Shown piece after piece: positions 1 through 7,307 of a stretch of DNA of 62,656 nucleotides. Positions within the stretch are counted from its first letter, which is position 1; each line of letters opens with the position of its first letter. The translations under genes and the position numbers were made by a program. This DNA comes from Aquimonas sp046318115 (lineage in GTDB: Bacteria > Pseudomonadota > Gammaproteobacteria > Xanthomonadales > Xanthomonadaceae). The stretch is taken from positions 1 through 62,656 of the forward strand of contig JBKCVA010000091.1 of assembly GCA_046318115.1 (NCBI GenBank), written 5' to 3'. Under the pieces are notes generated by a model. That model was not told the origin of the DNA. It ran no database searches and saw only the letters and a program-made list of their open reading frames with translations.

Positions 1-19
1 AATCCCGCTGCGACCGGGT

Positions 20-48
20 TTGACCCGGGCGCAGCACAAACCTATACT
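20..48 (+). promoter_or_regulatory. sigma70 promoter of rplU-rpmA
   Basis: TTGACC at 20-25 and TATACT at 43-48 are separated by exactly 17 bases. This is close to the sigma70 consensus, with transcription expected to begin near base 55. That would leave a leader of roughly 110 bases before rplU. Long leaders are common for ribosomal protein operons, but I see no convincing regulatory fold in this one. Confidence 0.75.
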
Positions 49-167
49 CCCGCGGCTGTCCTGGCGCCCTTGCGCCGTCCTTCCCGTGTTTGCGGGGTTC
101 AATGGCGGTGTTTCGGGGTCAAGCCCCGGCCCAGGCAGCCGACAATAACTACAGAGGAATCCGCAAC

Positions 168-479
168 ATGTACGCAGTCATCGTCACCGGCGGTAAGCAG
201 TACCGCGTGATGCAGGGCGAGACCCTGCGCGTCGAGAAGCTCGACGTCGAAGCCGGCAGCAGCATCGACCTGGATCAGGTCCTGCTGGTGGGCTCGGGCG
301 AAGGCGTCAAGGTCGGCACCCCGACCGTCGCCGGCGCCAAGGTCACCGCCACCGTCAAGGCCCACGGCCGCGGCGAGAAGATCCGCATCATCAAGTTCCG
401 CCGGCGCAAGCACCATCGCAAGCAGATGGGCCACCGCCAGCACTACACCGAAATCGAAATCACCGGCATCAGCGCCTGA
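168..479 (+). CDS. rplU: 50S ribosomal protein bL21
   Basis: This encodes a 103-residue bL21, a 23S rRNA-binding protein of the large ribosomal subunit. The N-terminal MYAVIVTGGKQYRV and the basic segment IKFRRRKHHRKQMGHRQ are characteristic of the family, and the length is the usual one. The reading frame stays open upstream to base 90, but the ATG at 168 is preceded by AGAGGA at a normal distance and gives the conserved N-terminus, so I chose it. It is followed 38 bases later by rpmA, the standard bacterial pair, and both are probably read from the promoter at 20-48. Confidence 0.97.
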   Translation: MYAVIVTGGKQYRVMQGETLRVEKLDVEAGSSIDLDQVLLVGSGEGVKVGTPTVAGAKVTATVKAHGRGEKIRIIKFRRRKHHRKQMGHRQHYTEIEITGISA

Positions 480-517
480 TCGGCGCCGTCTGAAGCCCCA
501 AGCAAGGAGAGTCTTCC

Positions 518-775
518 ATGGCACATAAAAAGGCAGGCGGCAGTACCCGTAACGGCCGCGATTCCAACCCGAAGTACCTGGGCGTGAAGATCTATGGTGG
601 GCAGGCGATCGAAGCCGGCAACATCATCATCCGCCAGCGCGGCACCCAGTTTCACCCGGGCCCGGGCGTTGGCCTCGGTCGCGACCACACCCTGGTCGCG
701 CTGAAGGACGGCGTGGTCAACTTCGCGGTCAAGGGCCCGAAGAACCGCCGCACCGTGAGCGTCATCGGCGAGTAA
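518..775 (+). CDS. rpmA: 50S ribosomal protein bL27
   Basis: This encodes an 85-residue bL27, whose N-terminal arm reaches towards the peptidyl transferase centre. MAHKKAGGSTRNGRDS and the later GNIIIRQRGT and GVGLGRDHTL are diagnostic of the family. There is no Firmicute-type N-terminal cleavage extension. AAGGAG lies just upstream of the ATG. The gene is second in the rplU-rpmA operon and is closed by the hairpin terminator 28 bases downstream. Confidence 0.97.
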   Translation: MAHKKAGGSTRNGRDSNPKYLGVKIYGGQAIEAGNIIIRQRGTQFHPGPGVGLGRDHTLVALKDGVVNFAVKGPKNRRTVSVIGE

Positions 776-803
776 GCGCCGAACCCGCAGCACACGCGAA
801 AGG

Positions 804-827
804 CCCCGCCTCTAGTGCGGGGTTTTT
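804..827 (+). terminator. rho-independent terminator of rplU-rpmA
   Basis: CCCCGC (804-809) pairs with GCGGGG (817-822), and TTTTT follows directly. This is a classic intrinsic terminator just after rpmA. It separates the ribosomal protein operon from obgE, so obgE needs its own promoter or readthrough. Confidence 0.85.
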
Positions 828-838
828 CGTTTTGGAGC

Positions 839-1029
839 GGGGATTGGGGATTAGGGATTCGGGATTGGCCGACGGTTTGCCTGCAACGGCAGGCTGAGGG
901 CCTAGCTCCGACTTCCCGCCCCGACTGAGGGCCGCGCACCGTCCGCCGATGGCCCGGGTTCGCAGCCCTGCATCGTCGTCTGCCCAGGCAGACGGCCACT
1001 CAATCCCCAATCCCCAATCCCCAATCCCG
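839..1029. repeat. structured repeat element with inverted heptad arrays
   Basis: The left arm (839-866) is four heptads of the form NGGGATT. The right arm (1002-1029) is four heptads of the form AATCCCN, the reverse complement. The arms are 28 bases each, about 135 bases apart, and could pair as a long stem. Two further hairpins lie inside: GCCTGC-N4-GCAGGC, and GTCTGCC-CA-GGCAGAC near the right arm. Heptad repeats of this kind are dispersed in Xanthomonad genomes (recalled, not searched). The right arm ends eight bases before the obgE start codon, so it lies where a Shine-Dalgarno sequence would be expected. It codes for nothing visible. Confidence 0.75.
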
Positions 1030-1037
1030 GCTCCCCA

Positions 1038-2114
1038 ATGAAACTCGTCGACGAAGCAGACATCCGCGTCATCGCAGGCAACGGCGGCAACGGCTGCGTG
1101 AGCTTCCGCCGCGAGAAGTTCATCCCCTTGGGCGGGCCGGACGGCGGTGACGGCGGCGACGGCGGTAGCGTCTTTCTGGTCGCTGACGAGAACCTCAACA
1201 CCCTGATCGATTTCCGCCACCAGCGCATCTTCCGCGCCCAGCGCGGCGAGAACGGCATGGGCCGGCAGATGTACGGCAAGAAGGGCGAGGACGTGGTTAT
1301 CCGCGTGCCCGTGGGCACCGTGGTCACTGCGGTGGATACCGAGGAAATGATCGGCGACCTCACCGAGCACGGCCAGACGCTCAAGGTCGCCCAGGGCGGC
1401 GAGGGCGGCCGCGGCAACATCCACTTCAAGACCTCCACCAACCGCGCGCCGCGCCGGGCCACCACGGGCAGCCAGGGTGACGATCGCGAGCTGCGGCTCG
1501 AGCTCAAGCTGTTGGCCGACGTCGGCATGCTGGGCTTTCCCAACGCCGGCAAGTCGACCTTCATCCGCGCGGTGTCGGCGGCGACGCCAAAGGTGGCGGA
1601 CTACCCCTTCACCACGCTGTATCCCAATCTCGGCGTGGTCCGCGTCGAGCAGGACCGCAGCTTCGTCATCGCCGATATTCCCGGCCTGATCGAGGGCGCG
1701 GCCGAGGGCGCGGGCCTGGGCGTGCAGTTCCTCAAGCACGTGCAGCGCAACCGCCTGCTGCTGCATATCGTCGACATGGCGCCAATGCTGGAAGGCGACG
1801 AGGCGATCGAGCACATCGTCGGCGAGGTGCACGCGATCGAGGGTGAGCTTGAGCGCTACGACGCCGAGCTGCTGGGCCGGCCGCGCTGGCTGCTGCTCAA
1901 CAAGGGCGACCTGCTGGATGAGGACACCCGTCGCCTGCGTGCCGAGGCCGTGGTGGCGGCGCTGGACTGGCAGGCCCCGTGGTTCCTGATCTCGGCGATC
2001 AGCCGCGAGGGCACCTGGACGGTGGCCCAGCAGGTGATGGAGTTCTTCGACGCCGAGAAGCGTGCGGCGATCAAGGAAGAAGAGGACAGCCGGCCCTGGA
2101 GCCCGCTGGATTGA
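1038..2114 (+). CDS. obgE: Obg family GTPase (ObgE/CgtA)
   Basis: This 358-residue essential GTPase is involved in 50S subunit assembly and stress signalling, and normally follows rplU-rpmA. Residues 1-158 are the glycine-rich Obg fold (for example GGPDGGDGGDGG). The G domain carries G1 GFPNAGKST near residue 165, G2 YPFTTLYPNLG, G3 DIPGLIEGA and G4 NKGD. The short acidic C-terminus ends in EEEDSRPWSPLD. The start ATG has no recognisable ribosome-binding site, because the AATCCCN repeat arm ends just upstream. An alternative start further in would remove the conserved MKLVDEADI, so I keep this one. Confidence 0.96.
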   Translation: MKLVDEADIRVIAGNGGNGCVSFRREKFIPLGGPDGGDGGDGGSVFLVADENLNTLIDFRHQRIFRAQRGENGMGRQMYGKKGEDVVIRVPVGTVVTAVDTEEMIGDLTEHGQTLKVAQGGEGGRGNIHFKTSTNRAPRRATTGSQGDDRELRLELKLLADVGMLGFPNAGKSTFIRAVSAATPKVADYPFTTLYPNLGVVRVEQDRSFVIADIPGLIEGAAEGAGLGVQFLKHVQRNRLLLHIVDMAPMLEGDEAIEHIVGEVHAIEGELERYDAELLGRPRWLLLNKGDLLDEDTRRLRAEAVVAALDWQAPWFLISAISREGTWTVAQQVMEFFDAEKRAAIKEEEDSRPWSPLD

Positions 2115-2195
2115 TTCGCCCGCCGGGCTCGCGCCCAGCGGCAACCGCGCCGGCAAACTGCTAAAGTCCGCGCGCTTTCCACCTGGAGTTCACAC

Positions 2196-3182
2196 ATGAA
2201 TCGTTTCGTCTCGCTGGCCGCAGCCGGCCTGCTCTCTCTCGGTCTGGCTGCCTGCGGTGGCGGCGACAAGGGCGCGGCGGATCCCGCCGAAGCCACGGCC
2301 ACCCCGGATGCCGCCCTGAAGTCCGCCACGTCTGCCCTGCGTCAGAACGACGTCAGCCAGTTCGTCAAGCTGGTCCTGCCGGAAGCCCGCTTCAACGAGG
2401 TCAAGGCCAAGTACGAGGCGCAGCAGGCGGAGGCGGGTGCTCCCGATCCGGCCGAAGCCGCCGAGTTCGCCGAGATGATGGGCAAGCTCACCGCCGCCGA
2501 CGCCGAAACCGCGCTGATGGCCGAACTGGAGCCGCACCTGGCGCAGTTCGAGGCCGAGATGGCCCCGCAGATGCCGATGATGATCGGCATGGGCCGCGGC
2601 ATGGCTGTGCAGGGGATCCAGCAGAACGCTGAGATGAGCGAAGACCAGAAGCGTCAGGCCACCCAGGTCGTCGATGCGCTGGGCAACTGGCTGTCGGGCG
2701 TCAAGCTCGCCGATCGCGAGCTGGCCAAGCAGGCCATCGCCAAGGCCGTGGCGACGGCGCGCGCGCTCGACGTGAAGACGCTCGAACAGCTGCAGGCGCT
2801 GAGCTTCGACGATGCGCTGGCGAAGGCCGGTATCGCGTTCGGCGGCCTGAAGGACGTCCTGGCCGTCTATGGTTTCGACATCAACGCCGCGCTGGACAGC
2901 GCGCAGATCGAAGTGCTGAACACCGAGGGCGACACGGCCCGCGTCAAGGTCGGCTACACCCTGCTGGGCGCCACCATCAGCAGCGAGCAGGACATGGTCC
3001 GCGAGGCCGGCCGCTGGTACGGCAAGGACACCATGAAGGCGATCAGCGACGCCCTGGACGGTCAGGCGGAAGCCGAGGTTGCGGCCGAGGCTGCACCGGC
3101 GGCCGAAGCGGCGCCGACGGCAGAGGCCGAAGTGACCGAAGAGCCGGCCGAGGTCGACGAAGAAGAGACCGCCACCGAGTAA
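2196..3182 (+). CDS. Predicted lipoprotein of unknown function
   Basis: I do not recognise this 328-residue protein. It starts with a lipoprotein signal peptide (MNRFVSLAAAGLLSLGLAAC, lipobox LAAC), so it is probably anchored in the outer membrane or periplasmic leaflet. The middle is a helical, alanine- and glutamate-rich region. Around residues 225-280 there is a mixed segment resembling a small periplasmic beta domain. The last 45 residues are an Ala/Glu/Pro-rich acidic tail, probably disordered. It stands alone between obgE and plsB and ends at a strong terminator. Its composition matches its neighbours, so I see no sign of recent transfer. Confidence 0.8.
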   Translation: MNRFVSLAAAGLLSLGLAACGGGDKGAADPAEATATPDAALKSATSALRQNDVSQFVKLVLPEARFNEVKAKYEAQQAEAGAPDPAEAAEFAEMMGKLTAADAETALMAELEPHLAQFEAEMAPQMPMMIGMGRGMAVQGIQQNAEMSEDQKRQATQVVDALGNWLSGVKLADRELAKQAIAKAVATARALDVKTLEQLQALSFDDALAKAGIAFGGLKDVLAVYGFDINAALDSAQIEVLNTEGDTARVKVGYTLLGATISSEQDMVREAGRWYGKDTMKAISDALDGQAEAEVAAEAAPAAEAAPTAEAEVTEEPAEVDEEETATE

Positions 3183-3209
3183 GGCATCAGACCCGCTCGG
3201 TCAACGCCG

Positions 3210-3240
3210 AAAGGGCGGCCCCAGGGCCGCCCTTTCTCGT
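3210..3240 (+). terminator. rho-independent terminator after the lipoprotein gene
   Basis: AAAGGGCGGCCC (3210-3221) pairs perfectly with GGGCCGCCCTTT (3224-3235) across a very short CA loop, which opens to a few bases in practice. A T-rich stretch follows. It lies 28 bases after the lipoprotein stop codon. Confidence 0.8.
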
Positions 3241-3305
3241 TCCACGCGCGCATCAGCAAACGCCCAGCTAACGGCGTGCGCGAGCGCTTCGGCGATACTT
3301 CCGCA

Positions 3306-5819
3306 ATGAACGCCAGCCTGCCTGCAAAAGAACCGTGGCTGATGCGCCTCCTGGGGCGCGTCATGAGGCCCTGGATCGCCATCCGCCGCGAGCCCTCCAC
3401 GCCTGTCGAAGCCCTCGTGCGCCCCGAATTGCCGGTCTGTTACGTGGTCGAGCGCTACGGCTTGTCGAACACCGCGATCCTCACCCGCGCCTGCGCCGAG
3501 GCCGGTTTGCCCTCGCCCCTGCTGCCGATCGGCGAGCATCCCGCCTTCGGCAACGAGCGTGCGATGGTCGCGCTGTCACGTCGACAGAGCACCTGGTTCG
3601 GGCGGCCGCGGTCGCGCACGCACTCGGCAAGCCTCGCACGGCTGGTCGAGGCGCTGGAGACGCACCCCGACCTGGATGTGCAGATCGTGCCGGTGTCGAT
3701 CTTCGTCGGTCGCGCTCCGGACCGCGAGAGCGGCTGGTTCCGCGTGTTGTTCTCCGAGAACTGGGCGATGGTCGGCCTCTTCCGGCGCGCGCTCTCGGTG
3801 CTGCTCAACGGTCGCGGCACCATCGTCCAGTTCGCGCCCGGCGTCTCCCTGCGCGAGGCTCTCGCCGAGGGCTTGCCCCGCGAGCGCACGGTGCGCAAGG
3901 TCTCGCGCGTGCTGCGCGCGCACTTCCGCCGGGTGCGCACGGCAGTGATCGGCCCGGACCTGTCACACAAGCGCACCCTGATCGATGCGGTGATTTCTGC
4001 GGAAAGCGTCAGTGCCGCGATTGCCGACCAGGCCCGGCGCGATGGCATCAGCCTGGAGCAGGCGCGCGGCAAGGCGCGCCGCTATGCGCTGGAGATCGCC
4101 GCGGACTACTCGCACCCGGCCGTGCGCTCGGCCTCGTTCATCCTCACGCCGTTCTGGAACAAGCTCTACGACGGCGTGACCATGCACCACTTCGAGTCGC
4201 TGAAGCAGGTTGCGCCCGGCCACGAAGTCATCTACGTGCCCAGCCACCGCAGCCACATCGATTACCTGCTGCTGTCCTACCTGCTCTACGTCAACGGCAT
4301 CGTGCCGCCGCACATCGCTGCCGGCGTCAACCTCAATCTTCCGGTAGTAGGGCCGATCCTGCGCCGCGGTGGCGCCTTCTTCCTGCGCCGCAGCTTCAAG
4401 GCCAACCCGCTGTACTCGGCAGTGTTCAGCGAGTACGTGGCCAGCCTGATCACGCGTGGCGTCTCGATCGAGTACTTCATCGAGGGTGGCCGCTCGCGCA
4501 CCGGACGCCTGCTTCAGCCCAAGGCGGGCATGCTGGTGATGACCCTTCGGGCGTTCCTGCGCCAGCCTCGGCGGCCGGTGGTGTTCCAGCCGGTGTACAT
4601 CGGCTACGAGAAGGTCATGGAGGGCAAGAGCTACATCGCTGAGCTCTCGGGTGCGCCGAAGGAGAAGGAGTCTCTGTTCGGCCTGCTGCGCGCCGTGGGC
4701 AACGTGCTGCGAAAACGCTACGGCAAGGTCGCGGTGAACTTCGGCGAGCCGATCTTCCTGGACCGCGTGCTCGATGCGCACGACTCCGACTGGCGCCGCT
4801 TCGCCAGTCAGCCGGACGAGAAGCCGCAGTGGCTCAGTCGCGCGGTGGATGACCTGTCGACGCGCATCCAGCGCCATATCAACCAGGCCGCCGACGTCAA
4901 TCCGGTCAATTTGCTGGCGCTTGCTCTGCTTGCCACGCCCAAGCACGCGATGGCGGAAAGCGATCTGCTGTCCACGCTCGATCTGCTGAAGGCGCTGCTT
5001 GAGCACGCGCCTTATTCAGAACGCGTCACCGTCACTTCGCTGTCGCCCGTTGAAATCGTGCGCTACGGCGAGTCGGTGCAGGTACTGGAGCGCGTCCAGC
5101 ATCCGCTCGGCGATGTGCTGCGCTTCCCGGCCGATCTGGCGGTGCTGCAGACCTACTACCGCAACAATGTCGTGCATTTGTTCGCAGCGGCGTCGTGGGT
5201 GGCCTGCTGCTTCCAGAACAACCGCCGCATGAGTCGATCCTCCGTGGTTCGACTGGGGCGCCTGCTGTATCCCTTCGTGCAGGAGGAACTGTTCCTGCCC
5301 TGGACCGCGGATGAGTTCGGCGAGCGCATCGAGTCTACGGTGGACCTGCTGATCGAGCGCGGTCTTTTCATTCTCGACGAGAGCGGTGCCCTGCAGCGCG
5401 GCCCTGGCCAGACCGATGAGGTGTTCCAGCTGCGCGTGGTTTCGCACAGCCTGCAGCAGGCGTTCGAGCGCTACTACATCGCGATCGCGGTTCTGGTGAA
5501 GAACGGCTCCGGGGTGCTCAGCTCGGGCGAACTGGAGAACTTCTGCCAGCTCACCGCACAGCGGCTGTCCCTGCTGTACTCGCAGGCCGCGCCGGAGTTC
5601 TTCGATCGCGCGCTGTTCCGCGGCTTCATCGGAAAGCTGCGCGAACTCGGCATGATTCGCCTCGATGCCAACAGCAAGCTCGAGTACGACGAGCGACTGG
5701 AAGCCTGGGCCAAGGACGCGCGCTTGATCCTGTCGCGCGAGCTCCGCCATTCGATCCTGAAGATCACCCCCGAAGTGGCCCGCGAGGTGACCGTCGTGCC
5801 GCCCTTGGAAGTGGCCTAG
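3306..5819 (+). CDS. plsB: Glycerol-3-phosphate 1-O-acyltransferase
   Basis: This 837-residue PlsB-type enzyme acylates the sn-1 position of glycerol-3-phosphate, the first step of phospholipid synthesis at the inner membrane. The four acyltransferase blocks are present in order: HRSHIDYLLLSY (catalytic H314, D319), GAFFLRR, EGGRSRTGRLL and the FQPVYIGYEKV region. Length is typical for gammaproteobacterial PlsB. The frame extends back to base 3276, but the ATG at 3306 gives an N-terminus beginning MNASLPAKEPW and is the more plausible start. It appears monocistronic: the next gene runs the other way. Confidence 0.95.
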   Translation: MNASLPAKEPWLMRLLGRVMRPWIAIRREPSTPVEALVRPELPVCYVVERYGLSNTAILTRACAEAGLPSPLLPIGEHPAFGNERAMVALSRRQSTWFGRPRSRTHSASLARLVEALETHPDLDVQIVPVSIFVGRAPDRESGWFRVLFSENWAMVGLFRRALSVLLNGRGTIVQFAPGVSLREALAEGLPRERTVRKVSRVLRAHFRRVRTAVIGPDLSHKRTLIDAVISAESVSAAIADQARRDGISLEQARGKARRYALEIAADYSHPAVRSASFILTPFWNKLYDGVTMHHFESLKQVAPGHEVIYVPSHRSHIDYLLLSYLLYVNGIVPPHIAAGVNLNLPVVGPILRRGGAFFLRRSFKANPLYSAVFSEYVASLITRGVSIEYFIEGGRSRTGRLLQPKAGMLVMTLRAFLRQPRRPVVFQPVYIGYEKVMEGKSYIAELSGAPKEKESLFGLLRAVGNVLRKRYGKVAVNFGEPIFLDRVLDAHDSDWRRFASQPDEKPQWLSRAVDDLSTRIQRHINQAADVNPVNLLALALLATPKHAMAESDLLSTLDLLKALLEHAPYSERVTVTSLSPVEIVRYGESVQVLERVQHPLGDVLRFPADLAVLQTYYRNNVVHLFAAASWVACCFQNNRRMSRSSVVRLGRLLYPFVQEELFLPWTADEFGERIESTVDLLIERGLFILDESGALQRGPGQTDEVFQLRVVSHSLQQAFERYYIAIAVLVKNGSGVLSSGELENFCQLTAQRLSLLYSQAAPEFFDRALFRGFIGKLRELGMIRLDANSKLEYDERLEAWAKDARLILSRELRHSILKITPEVAREVTVVPPLEVA

Positions 5820-5949
5820 CCACACTCGATGCTTGCGTGGAGGGGGCCGCCGCCGAGGCGCCCGACCCGAGGACTCGGGCTCGGACGGTCGAGAGGTCTC
5901 TCCTCTGGCTGGACCCGAGACGGCTGGCGATCGCGTGTGCCGATCGTGC

Positions 5950-7233
5950 TCAGTGGACTTGCTCGGCCGACTCCACGAGCAGCGGATCAAAGGCGCGGGC
6001 GTTGCCCTGGTGCTCGGCGGGCGTGATGCCGAGCAGGCGGCAGAGCAGGGCATAGACGTCCACGGAGTGGACCTTCCGCACTGTGGAGCCCGGCCGGAAG
6101 GCGGGCCCATAGCCGACGAACAGGGCCTGCATCTCAGGCAGGGCGGGGTCGTAGCCATGGCCGCCCAGCTTGGTGTTGCGCCCCGGCATGCTGAGCACGC
6201 GCCGGGTGGCGATGACGTAGGGCGGTTCGGCCTGGCAGGTGATCGAAGGCACCCGCGGGTGCGCGCCGAACTGCCATTCTGGCGGGAATTCCTGCGGTCG
6301 GTAACAGCGCATCCTCGGGTGATCGCGCAGCAGGATGGCTTCGACCTCGGCGCGTCGGCCCCGGCGTGGCTCGACGCCCGCCGAGGCGCCGAAACTGACC
6401 AGCTCGAAGCTCATCGGATCGAGCAGTTCATCGAGCAGGATCGGTCGGGATTCATCGATCCGGGTCATGCCGTGGTCGGCCACCAGAACGAGGTTGACGC
6501 GGCCCGCCCAGGGCGAGGCCTCGATGCCAGCGATCAGCGCAGCGATGGCGGCGTCGACCGATTGCACTGCCCTGCGAAGGGCCGGGGCATCCGGGCCGAG
6601 GCTGTGCCCGACCGTGTCGACCTGTTCGAAGTACAGGGTCAGGAAGTCGGGGCGGCTGGATTCCGGTCTAGCCAGCCACGCAAGCACCTGACGGACTCGC
6701 TCTGCGCTGTCGAGCCCCGCGTCGTATGGCAGCCAGTCGTCGGGATGCTGGCCCTGTATGTCGGCCTCGCTGCCCGGCCAGAACAGGGTGGCGCTGCGAA
6801 GACCCTGGCGGCGGGCGGTGAGCCACACCGGCTCGCCGCCCCACCAGCGACCGTCGGCGACCGCTGCGCGCAGGTGCATCGCGAACGGGCCCAGCGCCGG
6901 GTCACGCATGCTGTTGTTCACGATCCCGTGGCGATCCGGGTGCAGCCCGGTCACCAGTGTGTAGTGATTCGGGAAGGTCAGCGAGGGATAGGACGGCTGC
7001 ATGGCCTCTGCGCGTCCACCCCGCTCGGCAAGCTGGCGCAGAGTCTTTGCCTCGGGGAACCGCAGGTAGTCGGGCCGGAAGCCGTCGATGCCGATCAACA
7101 GCACCGGCAGGGGCCGCGCAGCCACGGAGGGCATGGGCCGCGGCGCCAACGCGCAGGCGGAAAGCGCCAACAGCAGCAGGCACGCAGCGAAAGGACGCAA
7201 CCGGTCGGATGCGGGCGCAAGGATTTTCCACAT
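5950..7233 (-). CDS. ENPP-type nucleotide pyrophosphatase/phosphodiesterase, lipoprotein
   Basis: This 427-residue protein belongs to the alkaline phosphatase superfamily, ectonucleotide pyrophosphatase/phosphodiesterase type. The N-terminus has a signal with lipobox LALSAC, so it is probably a periplasmic lipoprotein. The two-metal site can be followed: IDGFRPDY (first Asp), SLTFPNHYTLVTG (nucleophile Thr), EQVDTVGHSLG (Asp and His), ADHGMT (Asp-His) and GGHGYDP (His). The family hydrolyses phosphodiester or pyrophosphate bonds of nucleotides or lipids, and the substrate here cannot be read from the sequence. It lies 74 bases downstream of the GGDEF-EAL gene on the same strand and may be cotranscribed with it. 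Confidence 0.9.
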   Translation of the reverse strand: MWKILAPASDRLRPFAACLLLLALSACALAPRPMPSVAARPLPVLLIGIDGFRPDYLRFPEAKTLRQLAERGGRAEAMQPSYPSLTFPNHYTLVTGLHPDRHGIVNNSMRDPALGPFAMHLRAAVADGRWWGGEPVWLTARRQGLRSATLFWPGSEADIQGQHPDDWLPYDAGLDSAERVRQVLAWLARPESSRPDFLTLYFEQVDTVGHSLGPDAPALRRAVQSVDAAIAALIAGIEASPWAGRVNLVLVADHGMTRIDESRPILLDELLDPMSFELVSFGASAGVEPRRGRRAEVEAILLRDHPRMRCYRPQEFPPEWQFGAHPRVPSITCQAEPPYVIATRRVLSMPGRNTKLGGHGYDPALPEMQALFVGYGPAFRPGSTVRKVHSVDVYALLCRLLGITPAEHQGNARAFDPLLVESAEQVH

Positions 7234-7307
7234 CGCCCGGAGTATGCAGAGCGCGCGCGCCGCCGACGAGCGCCAAAGGGCATCCCCCGCGCGCGGGTTC
7301 CGGAGTT

